Virus record (IMG/VR): IMGVR_UViG_3300035698_012813
Location: 1 to 30,243 of that record
From: a virus
DNA: 30,243 nt
Strand: one strand, 5' to 3'
Position numbers and translations under genes: made by a program. Below are positions 19,955-27,878 of the stretch, piece after piece. The notes under the pieces are model-generated. The model saw only the letters and a program-made list of their open reading frames with translations, was not told the origin of the DNA and did not search any database. Position 1 is the stretch's first letter; each line of letters opens with the position of its first letter.

Positions 19955-20811
19955 TAAAACGGTCCTCTCGGTTGCTTCATCTGAAAGAAATCAAAGTCCA
20001 CGTCCACGGCGTTGTAAAGATTCCAGTTCGTCGCAAAGATACCACACAGCCAAACGTCCTGCAGGTCCGTAGATGTGTATTGGACGACATATGTGATCCC
20101 ATCTGTGCTGTAGGAATACTCAAGAGCATTGTCTCCGTTGCCTAATCCTATGACACGGACTCTCAGCCAGATCGGAATCGTTGTAACTGCGTTTATGTCC
20201 TGCTCTCCACCGACAAGATCCATCACCTGCAGCCCATCCTTTCCAGCTCCGACATTTCGAACTCTTCGGTAAAGCTGGCCATCGTTCCAGGCTCGGACAC
20301 CGGTCAAGTATATTCCTGCAGCAGTCTCATCGTTGACGGTCCAGGACTCGATCTTGGTAATGATTTCAAATACATTACTCAGGGGGGCCGTCATAGCCAG
20401 GGGCATATTTTCTTGACCTGTTACCCAATCCCCATTTGTTAAAGCTGCGATCACAAAAGTAAGCACAGTACCGGCCTCTGTGATGGATCCATTTCCGGCT
20501 TGATCCATCCAGGTCCAATGACGAGCTGCGTCTGAAAATGTATCTAAATATTTTGTGGCCTCATCGGAGTCCTCGAACTCGATGGCCGTCTCTCCGGAAT
20601 TCACTCGAAGAAGTTTAAGGGCCTCACCGGTATATGCAGCCGGCGTATCAGTCAAGCCAAGAAGACTTCCGGATCCGATACTTAGATCTCCGGTGGCAGT
20701 CCCGATCCAAACTATATCTGTGTCGGTACAAAAGAAAAGTCGGCCGGCCTCGATCCCACCATAGGCCACTCGGTCGGCTTCTAAACATCTGACAATTCTA
20801 AGCATACCCAT
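19954..20811 (-). CDS. Tail fibre protein, lectin-like C-terminus, 285 aa
   Basis: The N-terminus (residues about 5-45) has the Arg-Val-Ala-Tyr-Gly-Gly-Ile-Glu-Ala-Gly-Arg-Leu-Phe-Phe-Cys-Thr-Asp-Thr pattern common to phage fibre attachment regions. Residues about 50-80 carry the Leu-Thr-Asp-Thr-Pro-Ala to Gly-Glu-Thr-Ala-Ile-Glu-Phe segment shared with the spike. Residues about 90-285 are beta-rich with Trp and Phe at the end, like a concanavalin-type sandwich, which would fit sugar binding. AGGAG lies seven bases upstream of the ATG. The stop overlaps the start of the spike gene. It probably assembles with the 137- and 493-aa proteins. Confidence 0.65.
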   Translation of the reverse strand: MGMLRIVRCLEADRVAYGGIEAGRLFFCTDTDIVWIGTATGDLSIGSGSLLGLTDTPAAYTGEALKLLRVNSGETAIEFEDSDEATKYLDTFSDAARHWTWMDQAGNGSITEAGTVLTFVIAALTNGDWVTGQENMPLAMTAPLSNVFEIITKIESWTVNDETAAGIYLTGVRAWNDGQLYRRVRNVGAGKDGLQVMDLVGGEQDINAVTTIPIWLRVRVIGLGNGDNALEYSYSTDGITYVVQYTSTDLQDVWLCGIFATNWNLYNAVDVDFDFFQMKQPRGPF

Positions 20812-20820
20812 AATTATCTC

Positions 20821-21234
20821 CTATATGGAATCCTCTATGATCAGTGGAAAGCCAGCGATCGCATCCTCAAGTCTAATGAGAGCTGCCAGGGCCTGTAAAA
20901 TTGTGGAACAGGTATATGTGATCTCATCTTCGAAGTCGAGATCCAAGAGCTGGTTCTTCCAGCAGGAATTCACTATATCGTACATTAGAAAGTGATGTCT
21001 GGCCAAAGTAGTAAGACAGGTAGGCAGGATCCCAAGAGCTCCAAGGAGCGCATCGATCTCTGATTTTGTATAGTAATTAGTGAGATCATCTTCACCTGCA
21101 TTTTCATATAAGTGGATCTCCTTAACAACACCTGGCTTAAGAACTTTATCGCGGAGCTCCATTTCCTCGTTTGGTTCCTGGAGGAACTTTTGGTATTCGA
21201 TCGCATCTTTATTCCGATCTCTTGGATTTGTCAT
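20821..21234 (-). CDS. Small tail fibre-associated protein, 137 aa
   Basis: Residues 53-65 contain Asn-Tyr-Tyr-Thr-Lys-Ser-Glu-Ile-Asp-Ala-Leu-Leu-Gly, the short helix motif found in many phage fibres just before trimerised parts; a variant opens the 493-aa spike. The N-terminal 35 residues are polar and charged. The C-terminal half is helical with hydrophobic residues and three Cys. The start overlaps the stop of the 1066-aa gene (TAATG) and has only a distant GGAG, so translation is probably coupled. It is perhaps a connector between nozzle and fibres; this is inference from motif and position. Confidence 0.6.
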   Translation of the reverse strand: MTNPRDRNKDAIEYQKFLQEPNEEMELRDKVLKPGVVKEIHLYENAGEDDLTNYYTKSEIDALLGALGILPTCLTTLARHHFLMYDIVNSCWKNQLLDLDFEDEITYTCSTILQALAALIRLEDAIAGFPLIIEDSI

Positions 21235-24200
21235 TAGTCTGGAGCCACTCCATAATTGATTTTGAGATCCTTATTGAACAAAAGATCCATGCCAGATATC
21301 TTAACTTCTCCTCCGGTTTTTTCATTGTTTGTAAATTTAAGGCTTATGTACGTTCCTGGGATCCTGAGATTCTGCCTGGTCACAATATCATTCCGGAGAA
21401 CGACATTATCCGATGGAGTATATCCATTGAAGGTGGCCGTGGCGATCGCTGTTTTTAACATATCTGCATAGATATCACAGGTCAAAGTCATGGCTGCAGG
21501 GAGCTCGTATTTAAGGAACATTCTCCGGACCACATTAGCCAGCTCTCTCATCGAGATCACATTAAACCAACCGGTTTGGAAGTGAGAGGAAATTGCTGCG
21601 CCGTCATCATCATATCCGGATCCTTGAATGTAGACATTCCCTTCGGCCGTACCGGTGAGGAACATCAGGCCATCGATCTTAGTTTTTGTGCTCATGAGAA
21701 AGGTGAGATCCTGAGGGAAAGTGTAAGCAGTAAACCATCTCTTAAAATAATTATAGACGATCGTTGTGTCAGGTTCTGTGTTAGATCCTGTAGGAACAGA
21801 CATCCAGTATTCACCCTCATTGAAATTATGCCCTCCAACGATCTTGTCAAGGGCCTCCGGATTTATTGAGGCCAGAGTGACCCCCACAAGATCTGAGACT
21901 ATCGGCCGGTAACAGGAATTTCCGTTGAAGACCTCGATCCCAAAGGCAGATTTCCAAAGCATGAATTTATCACACACCTGGACGGACCATGGAGAATCGG
22001 TTCCAATGTTCTGAGAGAGAGGCTCCAACTGATATAGAGAGGCTCCAACCTTGGAAAGTCTAAACATGGAATTATTCTTAAGAATATAAAGTTTGTCACC
22101 GAAGACTTTGATCTGTTTTATCCTATCGCTTTCCCTTGCCCTTACAGGAATGAAGTTGGCGTCTGCCATTTCTTCTGAGGTCCCTGTGTTAGTCCGGTAG
22201 AGATAGTTTTCATATCCTTCAACACCGGCAATCCACAGTTTGTTATCCCAAACCTCCATGTATGGACCGATCGGGGGAACACCTCGATCGTAACTCACCT
22301 CGGATCCACCGAGCAGGGTGTTATCATCGATGATATCTGTATATGTCGTAGTGGCATTATCGTCAATATCAGCCAGCCAGTAAAACCGTTCTCCTCCAGC
22401 CGTTGTTCTATAAATTCTTCTGGAGTTGCACTTTGGATCCAAGGACGTTGGGATCGCCGTAAGTAAGATCTTCCCTCCAACTGGATCCACCTGGATTGAT
22501 TCCGGACCAGGATTGCTTTCTACTGGATAGTTTCCGGATCTTTGGAAGGTTACTACATATTTAAAAAGGCCACTGTGCCCCCATAGATTGGAAGAGTATT
22601 CAAATCCGGTGTTGTAGTCGTGGACTACAGAGAATCCAATAGTTTCATAAGCTGGTGTTGTACTGGTTCCTGTCGCTGAAAGAAGAACGAAGATCCCACC
22701 TCCACCGAGACCGTCAGAGACAATCTTAAAGGTGAAGTCGTCCTCATAGGTTACGGTGTAAGTTGAGGCTCCGGCAGCGTCGAGCTGAGTTTTTATCTCT
22801 GCTGCCATGGCTGCCGGCAAATAGGTGGCAGCTCCGAGCGTGGCCGTCAGCTCTACTCCGGCCGTCTCTTCAAAGTTCAGCTCATTATTCGTCGCACCGA
22901 TGACGATGTTCTGGGATCCTGCCGGCGTCAGCGCATTTACCGGTGGCTGAAGGCCCAAGCTGTAAACAGAATCCCCTTCAATCGTCACCATCTCATCTAA
23001 GGCAAAGGTCAGTCGACCATCATCCACGGATCCGGCTGCAACCGGCCGGTTTATTTCTTTACTCGTCGAATAGATGGACGTGTATGAATTCGTTGAGAGC
23101 TCCCTGATATGAGCTTCTCGATATTTGAATCCATAGAGGTCTCCCTTAAACTCGATGAGATCTCCGTGGCCATGATTGGCCGGAGCTGCGTTTGTGGCGA
23201 TATTTATTTCATTTACAAAGTCTGAGAGTAAGTTATCCCAATACCAAGTCTTGTAGGTCCTCGTTCCAGCCCAATCATTGAACGATGAAATGAACATCTT
23301 TCCATCATGCAGGGCGTTCCCCTGCACCATGCCAAGGGCCATGGATCCATTTTCCTCTGTCCAGGTAATGAGATCCTCGGATGAATAAATCTTATTGTCG
23401 TTTCCATCCGGCGCGACGGCTCCAACAACATTAAGAAATTTTGAAACAATAACCCAATGTTTTCCGTTGTATTCATAATGCCGAGTAAAGCCATAATCAT
23501 CAATTCCTGTGCTGGAGTAGATCTCATTAAACCGATCATAAAGCGTTGCATTGAACCGATGGATCTCCCAGGTCCATTTACCACCTCCGTCTTTTACCGA
23601 AACAGCAAGATGAAGAACATTTCCGAAAGTAAATAATTTTCCAAAATTTCCCTTGACGCCTGGCGCATATGTCTGTGCTGAATTTGTGGCCAAGGATCCG
23701 GCACCGTCGTAATTTGCGATCAGACTATATGCGTTTCCGTCATAACTCCAGACATAAAATCCAATCGTCGAGATTACCAGGATCCAGAGCTTTCCATCCC
23801 ATAGATGAAAATTAATCGCCGTCTGACCGGCTGCATTGGCTGGCATTTCCTCCGTAAAGCCCCCATCCCACCTAGCGACAAGATCATCTCCACCAAAAGT
23901 ACCGACAAGACCCATGAAGATTTCATCGGCATACGTTATTCCACAATATCCCTGATTTACGTTCGGCGCAATAGTCGGGGTAAAGGTGTCTAAAATCGTC
24001 CAGGTAACGCCATCCTCCGTCTGCATAATATCAATCGTGGCTCCTGCAGATTGGTCAAAATGACACATCTTGTCTTGATAAAGAAATGGCGCATGAGGAT
24101 CTACGAGGTAAAACGTATCCGAATCCAGCCACTGCCTGGTCCAAGTGTAGACATCTTCTCGGATAACAACTCCGGATCTTGTGACAATGATTATTTTTTC

Positions 24201-24434
24201 GGTGCCATCGGGATCCACATACCTAAAAATCCCACGGATAGGCTCACCGAAGGACGCGTAAGCTGCATCCAGCTTGGCATAACCTGGTCTTTTTATTCTA
24301 GATTTCCCATCCTTATCCGGCTTCCAATTATTGACGCTGATCACGTCCGGAAGAGGGACTTCGGAGGGTGGATCCAGCTCGTTTAACGTGCCGGCCAGAT
24401 TCCAGATGGGTAGTATGTTTCGCTCAAAGGCCAT
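21234..24434 (-). CDS. Tail nozzle / stabilization-like protein, 1066 aa
   Basis: The N-terminus, with Val-Asn-Asn-Trp-Lys-Pro-Asp-Lys-Asp-Gly and then Arg-Pro-Gly-Tyr, is like that of podovirus nozzle or DNA-stabilization proteins. The bulk is beta-rich with repeated Trp and Tyr blades (for example Lys-Leu-Trp-Ile, Trp-Val-Ile), consistent with a large beta-propeller. Residues about 515-610 form an inserted domain that is homologous to one in the adaptor (see the 24930-25205 entry). The C-terminal part (about 690-1066) returns to strands typical of a nozzle (Leu-Trp-Ile-Ala-Gly, Leu-Tyr-Ile-Leu-Lys-Asn). Its place two genes after the capsid genes and next to the adaptor supports a role in the portal-distal tail. 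GAGGAAAGGGG precedes the ATG. Length is larger than T7 gp12 (about 800 aa). Confidence 0.7.
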   Translation of the reverse strand: MAFERNILPIWNLAGTLNELDPPSEVPLPDVISVNNWKPDKDGKSRIKRPGYAKLDAAYASFGEPIRGIFRYVDPDGTEKIIIVTRSGVVIREDVYTWTRQWLDSDTFYLVDPHAPFLYQDKMCHFDQSAGATIDIMQTEDGVTWTILDTFTPTIAPNVNQGYCGITYADEIFMGLVGTFGGDDLVARWDGGFTEEMPANAAGQTAINFHLWDGKLWILVISTIGFYVWSYDGNAYSLIANYDGAGSLATNSAQTYAPGVKGNFGKLFTFGNVLHLAVSVKDGGGKWTWEIHRFNATLYDRFNEIYSSTGIDDYGFTRHYEYNGKHWVIVSKFLNVVGAVAPDGNDNKIYSSEDLITWTEENGSMALGMVQGNALHDGKMFISSFNDWAGTRTYKTWYWDNLLSDFVNEINIATNAAPANHGHGDLIEFKGDLYGFKYREAHIRELSTNSYTSIYSTSKEINRPVAAGSVDDGRLTFALDEMVTIEGDSVYSLGLQPPVNALTPAGSQNIVIGATNNELNFEETAGVELTATLGAATYLPAAMAAEIKTQLDAAGASTYTVTYEDDFTFKIVSDGLGGGGIFVLLSATGTSTTPAYETIGFSVVHDYNTGFEYSSNLWGHSGLFKYVVTFQRSGNYPVESNPGPESIQVDPVGGKILLTAIPTSLDPKCNSRRIYRTTAGGERFYWLADIDDNATTTYTDIIDDNTLLGGSEVSYDRGVPPIGPYMEVWDNKLWIAGVEGYENYLYRTNTGTSEEMADANFIPVRARESDRIKQIKVFGDKLYILKNNSMFRLSKVGASLYQLEPLSQNIGTDSPWSVQVCDKFMLWKSAFGIEVFNGNSCYRPIVSDLVGVTLASINPEALDKIVGGHNFNEGEYWMSVPTGSNTEPDTTIVYNYFKRWFTAYTFPQDLTFLMSTKTKIDGLMFLTGTAEGNVYIQGSGYDDDGAAISSHFQTGWFNVISMRELANVVRRMFLKYELPAAMTLTCDIYADMLKTAIATATFNGYTPSDNVVLRNDIVTRQNLRIPGTYISLKFTNNEKTGGEVKISGMDLLFNKDLKINYGVAPD
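22580..22890 (-). repeat. Shared inserted domain, copy in nozzle-like protein
   Basis: Residues about 515-610 of the 1066-aa protein contain Asn-Glu-Leu-Asn-Phe-Glu-Glu, Ala-Ala-Thr-Tyr-x-Pro, Ala-Glu-Ile-Lys-Thr-Gln-Leu-x-Ala-Ala-Gly-Ala, Thr-Tyr-Thr-x-Thr-Tyr and Thr-Ile-Gly-Phe. The same order is present in the adaptor (24930-25205). Confidence 0.8.
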
Positions 24435-24451
24435 GAGTCTACCCCTTTCCT

Positions 24452-25462
24452 CTAGGCTTGACCGATGGTTCTAACTGATGGCCTTTTGCCTGGTGTCGGA
24501 CCTTGAGGATTGCTCATCTTCATGGCGACCGTTCCAAGCTCTTCGGTGTAAAGTGTGTTTATCGTAGTAGCGCCTTTGTCTCCATCTCTCAGAAACCAAT
24601 ACTTGAGCACATAGTAACAGAGCAGGTCATGAGCTGCCCATGGGAGCCCTGGAGAGTCTGTATCCTGTGTGAGGTTTGCTGTCTTCCGGAAGTAATATCC
24701 AAGGAGCTGGTTTACTGCATTGGCGTTCGCGATCGGAACGATAAAGATCTCATCAATATCTTTATATCCCCATCCTTTAACGGCAGACGGAGCTGCTGTT
24801 TGTCCCTTTACTTCATGAAGAAAATTGTCTGTTGGATTCAAGTAGATCAGTGGTACCGGCTTGGCGCCGGCTTGCTGCTGCATGATGGATTCGAACATCA
24901 TAAAATTTTGGACATCGATGGCGTAGTTTCCGGCATAGTTAATAAAGCCGGCCAGATCCGTGGCAGCAAATCCGATCGTACTCCAGATCCCATTGGCGAT
25001 ATTTACGCCTGTGGCTGCAAGGAGTCCAAGAGTGGCATCGTTGGCGATCCGGAAGACTTTTCCGGAGTATGTGATCGTGTAGGTTGCTGCACCGGCAGCT
25101 TCCAGTTGAGTCTTAATTTCTGCACAGAGAGTGGTAGGAGTGTACGTGGCTGCCGTGATCGTGGCCACCAGAGCTGCTCCACCTTCATCGAAGTCGAGCT
25201 TTTGGTTCGCTGCTGTGATGACGATGTTCCCATCGATCCCGAGATCCGAAGAGATGTTGTATTCGCGCTGATTTATAACCAGGGATATATCAACCTCTTT
25301 TCTGAAATACCAGGGAACGGCATCGATCAGCGCCATCATGAGCTTTTCCTGAGCTCTGTTTATAATTGTATCGAGGTTAGCGTCAGTCCAGAGTCCAAGG
25401 GGAGCTTCTGTGAGCTCGTCCGAGAGGATCCGGATCTGATCTCTAATTTCTAGTCTGTTCAT
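24452..25462 (-). CDS. Head-tail adaptor protein with inserted domain, 336 aa
   Basis: The N-terminus (residues about 1-60) has Arg-x-Gln-Ile-Arg-x-Leu-Ser-Asp-Glu, Leu-Trp-Thr-Asp-Ala-x-Leu, Ile-Asn-Arg-Ala-Gln-Glu-Lys-Leu, then a Trp-Tyr-Phe-Arg segment. These are typical of podovirus adaptors (P22 gp4 / T7 gp11-like), which sit between portal and nozzle. Residues about 86-178 are an inserted beta domain also found in the 1066-aa protein. The C-terminus (about 200-310) resumes the adaptor pattern, with Ile-Tyr-Leu-Asn-Pro-Thr, a Tyr-Tyr-Phe-Arg-Lys strand and a final helical part with Leu-Leu-Cys-Tyr-Tyr-Val-Leu-Lys-Tyr. GGAGG lies five bases before the ATG, right after the hairpin at 25475-25508. 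Many relatives lack the insertion. Confidence 0.75.
   Translation of the reverse strand: MNRLEIRDQIRILSDELTEAPLGLWTDANLDTIINRAQEKLMMALIDAVPWYFRKEVDISLVINQREYNISSDLGIDGNIVITAANQKLDFDEGGAALVATITAATYTPTTLCAEIKTQLEAAGAATYTITYSGKVFRIANDATLGLLAATGVNIANGIWSTIGFAATDLAGFINYAGNYAIDVQNFMMFESIMQQQAGAKPVPLIYLNPTDNFLHEVKGQTAAPSAVKGWGYKDIDEIFIVPIANANAVNQLLGYYFRKTANLTQDTDSPGLPWAAHDLLCYYVLKYWFLRDGDKGATTINTLYTEELGTVAMKMSNPQGPTPGKRPSVRTIGQA
24930..25205 (-). repeat. Shared inserted domain, copy in adaptor
   Basis: Residues about 86-178 of the adaptor repeat the pattern at 22580-22890. The Ala-Glu-Ile-Lys-Thr-Gln-Leu segment is identical, and the flanking strands match closely while the DNA has diverged. This indicates a mobile beta domain reused in two neighbouring tail proteins. 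Confidence 0.8.
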
Positions 25463-25474
25463 TTAAGCCTCCAG

Positions 25475-25508
25475 ACATGGTAGGGGATCCCGAAGGACCC
25501 CCCCATGT
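25475..25508. other. Very stable cUUCGg-type hairpin between genes
   Basis: On the - (sense) strand, GGGGGTCC and GGATCCCC pair around a TTCG loop (C-UUCG-G, an extra-stable tetraloop), with one G-U. The stem continues, after a two-base bulge, as ACATGG with CCATGT. It lies upstream of the adaptor's GGAGG site. On the + strand the hairpin is followed by T5 (25508-25512) and could stop antisense transcription. Confidence 0.75.
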
Positions 25509-25516
25509 TTTTAACC

Positions 25517-25876
25517 TTATGAAGGTTTAGGTCTTTTTTGGTCAGGTTTCTTTTCCTTTGGCACTAGGTCTTGGATCTTATGGCAGACCTCTCGGGCATC
25601 AGAAGGCACCTGTTTTTCCTTGATCTTCTCTCTGAGGAGATCTTGCAGGAGATAAATTTCCGCGTCCGTAAATGAGATTTCCTTTGGGGGTCCCTGCTTC
25701 GCGTTGTCGATCCAGGCCTTACCATCACCCATGTTTTGATAGTTGACCTTTTGCATCTCCTTGACTGACAGTTTTACCTTTTCCTTGATGTCATGGCAGA
25801 TGTCAAGAGTAAGAAGATCTGCGAATTGTGGGAATATAAATCCCATATTCAGACGATCCTGAATTAAAAACTTCAT
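25517..25876 (-). CDS. Hypothetical late protein, 119 aa
   Basis: No family is recognised. Residues about 10-45 are helical (Leu-Thr-Leu-Asp-Ile-Cys, then Lys/Glu-rich). Residues about 67-90 form a helix with Leu-Leu-Gln-Asp-Leu-Leu-Arg-Glu-Lys-Ile. The last 20 residues are very Lys/Pro-rich and likely disordered. GGAGG lies four bases before the ATG. It sits between the beta-helix protein and the adaptor in the late operon, and is followed by the strong hairpin at 25475-25508. A chaperone or head-completion role is possible but not supported by motif. Confidence 0.65.
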   Translation of the reverse strand: MKFLIQDRLNMGFIFPQFADLLTLDICHDIKEKVKLSVKEMQKVNYQNMGDGKAWIDNAKQGPPKEISFTDAEIYLLQDLLREKIKEKQVPSDAREVCHKIQDLVPKEKKPDQKRPKPS

Positions 25877-25935
25877 CTTTCCTCCAGATGTATAAATTAC
25901 CCTATGGGGCTATTGCCTCTGATCCTTTCAACTTC

Positions 25936-27015
25936 CTAGGCCGGCCGTGTTGCGTATGCCGGAACGAAGTAAGGTGTTCCTGCGCCATCCATTTCGATGT
26001 AGGCATCGGGATCTGTAGTCACGATTGTATTTGTATAGGCGCCAACATAAAAGCCATTGGTTCCATCGTCGTTTTCGAAGTCGAAGACGTTTGTGATGGC
26101 CCCATTAAAGGAAATGGCGTTGATCCAGGATCCTGCTCCAGAATCAATGAAGATTCCAAATTCTCTGTTGATGTTGTAGCTGGACGTGTTGAGCAGAATT
26201 CCGTACATGGTACCGGTGGCAGACTGTGAAACATCCTGCACCTGAATACCGACAATGCTTCCGGATCCGGTGGCTCCATGATCGAGCAGGAATCGAGCTG
26301 CACATACAGAAACTACAGTAGTTCCAGATCTGGTTTTGGCGCATACCTGAATACCCTCGACAAACTCAGATGCGGATCCGGCGTCTCGAAGATCTCCAGT
26401 AAATTCAGCAGCTCGGACTCTTGAAAATCCGGCGCTGGCTGATCTGTTTGTGACGGTACATTTCATGCCGATATCCGAGTTTCCGTCGGTACCGGTCATG
26501 GCATAAGAGGAATACCGAGTCAGGCTGATTTGAAGTGCAGATTGTCGAGCTCCCTGAGTCAGGTTTGTTGCATACGCGCTTACCTCGATGAATTTTGAGT
26601 TTCCATCGATGATTTCCTCTTCGAAGAGGATCTTCCCGACAAAGGCCGTGACAGATGAATAGGCAGTAGTTCCTGCCCCAGTAAATATTGTCCCTCTTTC
26701 CTGTCCACAAGCATCAACGGTTCCGCTTATTGTTAGAGTCTTTGCTGAAGCGACCGAAAAGGATCCACCTTTCCGGATGACCAGGTGAATATTGGCAGGG
26801 ACGGTTGTGTCGTCTGAGATGGTTACGGCCCGATCCACAATGATTGTGGTGGTGTTTGTACTGGCTCTGGCTAATGCTGTGGCAAAATCCTCAAAGGTCA
26901 GAGGAGCATTTATTCCAGTTTGAGCGTCGTAGTTGTCGTAGTTATCGTGGACCTGAAGGTATGAATCCGAAACCATCATGATTTTATTCGATGAACCAAC
27001 GTGTCTTACATACAT
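25936..27015 (-). CDS. Beta-helix-like virion protein, 359 aa
   Basis: The sequence looks like a right-handed beta-helix or related beta-solenoid. Residues about 57-120 have Thr-x-Ile-Val-Asp, Ala-Val-Thr-Ile-Ser, Pro-Ala-Asn-Ile-His-Leu-Val and Leu-Thr-Ile-Ser-Gly-Thr-Val-Asp-Ala, as in the pectin-lyase fold, with rungs continuing to about 300. The C-terminus is beta-rich with Phe and Tyr. Unusually, it lies among head genes rather than with the fibres and spike, so it may be a head-attached appendage. AGGAGG is upstream of the ATG and the hairpin at 27032-27056 lies just before it. No catalytic residues are assigned. Confidence 0.65.
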   Translation of the reverse strand: MYVRHVGSSNKIMMVSDSYLQVHDNYDNYDAQTGINAPLTFEDFATALARASTNTTTIIVDRAVTISDDTTVPANIHLVIRKGGSFSVASAKTLTISGTVDACGQERGTIFTGAGTTAYSSVTAFVGKILFEEEIIDGNSKFIEVSAYATNLTQGARQSALQISLTRYSSYAMTGTDGNSDIGMKCTVTNRSASAGFSRVRAAEFTGDLRDAGSASEFVEGIQVCAKTRSGTTVVSVCAARFLLDHGATGSGSIVGIQVQDVSQSATGTMYGILLNTSSYNINREFGIFIDSGAGSWINAISFNGAITNVFDFENDDGTNGFYVGAYTNTIVTTDPDAYIEMDGAGTPYFVPAYATRPA

Positions 27016-27031
27016 AATTTGTTTACCTCCT

Positions 27032-27056
27032 GATAGAGTGGACCATCCACCCTATC
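27032..27056 (-). other. Hairpin between 129-aa and 359-aa genes
   Basis: GATAGGGTGGA and TCCACTCTATC on the sense strand pair over 11 positions (one G-U) around a three-base TGG loop. It contains the stop codon of the upstream gene and ends a base or so before the AGGAGG site of the next. There is no T-tract, so it is not a terminator. Confidence 0.7.
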
Positions 27057-27441
27057 TAATCTTGAATATTCCGTAGACCGTAAAGATCACGGAAGTGAAA
27101 GTTGCAATCACCCAGGCAAGAGAGAGCTGATCTCCCAAGTTGGATGCCACGTTGATCTTTTCATGACCGATGGCTGCCAGTTGAGTAAACGACGCAAGCG
27201 TCGAATAATGCGCTCCTGCTGGATTTTTGCTTTCCACATCAAGGTCAAAAGTCCCTGCTCCACCCACAGCCGATACATTCAGGAAGAACGATACTTCCTT
27301 AAACTGCATGACGTTTAGGATGGGATATGAAGTATTGGTCCGGTTGTCGCCAGAGGCAGTTACCGTACCACTAAACATCAGGATCTTTTTTCCCCCATAC
27401 TTAGCGAGTTCTTTCTCATTGTATTGAGTATTTCCACTCAT
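27052..27441 (-). CDS. Small head protein, beta-sandwich-like, 129 aa
   Basis: After a polar N-terminus, residues about 18-129 form alternating strands (Ile-Leu-Met-Phe-Ser-Gly-Thr-Val, Val-Ser-Phe-Phe-Leu-Asn-Val, Gly-Thr-Phe-Asp-Leu-Asp-Val-Glu, Phe-Thr-Val-Tyr-Gly-Ile-Phe-Lys-Ile), suggesting a compact beta-sandwich. It is encoded two genes after the capsid gene, where decoration proteins or head fibres are often found. GGAGG lies nine bases before the ATG, which overlaps the previous stop (ATGA). No family is firmly recognised; a decoration role is inferred. Confidence 0.65.
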   Translation of the reverse strand: MSGNTQYNEKELAKYGGKKILMFSGTVTASGDNRTNTSYPILNVMQFKEVSFFLNVSAVGGAGTFDLDVESKNPAGAHYSTLASFTQLAAIGHEKINVASNLGDQLSLAWVIATFTSVIFTVYGIFKIR

Positions 27442-27878
27442 ATTTTTTTACCTCCGTTCAATACAAAAGTCTTTGTTCGAAGAAATTTGTGTACCTTGAG
27501 CATGAAATCTCTAGTCATAAGCCGGCTTTTGAGCTCTGCTTTCACAGCCTTTTGGTGCTCTTCTTCATCGATCCCATTGAGGAATCGTTCCGGCTTGAAG
27601 TTTTGATCTCTGTCCCACTTGAGCTCAAGGAGTTTTCCCAGGATCCTGCGATCGCATGGCGCATAGTTTCCCTTGCCATCATCAACAACCATCTCTACAA
27701 CATATCCTTTTTTGAACATCTGCAGAGGAGCTGGAGTGACAACGAGGTATCTCTTTGCCTTAGGATGCCACACGACCTTTAACCTGGGATCAATCAAAAC
27801 CAACTCATCCAGGAAATACCTGGGCACAGTTGGCTTCTCGGCCCTAGTTTCTCCGATCGTAACTTTCTTAGGGTTCAT
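27438..27878 (-). CDS. Hypothetical head-region protein, 146 aa
   Basis: Residues about 24-60 show Leu-Val-Leu-Ile-Asp-Pro-Arg-Leu-x-Val-Val-Trp-His-Pro-Lys, with a following Arg-Tyr-Leu-Val-Val strand. From memory, similar sequences occur in proteins encoded directly after podovirus capsid genes, but I cannot name the family. The C-terminal half is charged and helical (Glu-Glu-Glu-His-Gln-Lys and so on). It overlaps the capsid gene by 11 bases with only a weak GCAGGG site, implying coupled translation. Unlike the neighbours it is rich in Lys and Arg. A head completion or DNA-facing role is possible. Confidence 0.7.
   Translation of the reverse strand: MNPKKVTIGETRAEKPTVPRYFLDELVLIDPRLKVVWHPKAKRYLVVTPAPLQMFKKGYVVEMVVDDGKGNYAPCDRRILGKLLELKWDRDQNFKPERFLNGIDEEEHQKAVKAELKSRLMTRDFMLKVHKFLRTKTFVLNGGKKI

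Noticed and set aside
24503-25453. 316-aa open frame on + strand opposite the adaptor gene
   Set aside because: Antisense to a well-supported gene with strong ribosome-binding site and recognisable protein pattern; the frame is open only as a shadow of biased codon use.
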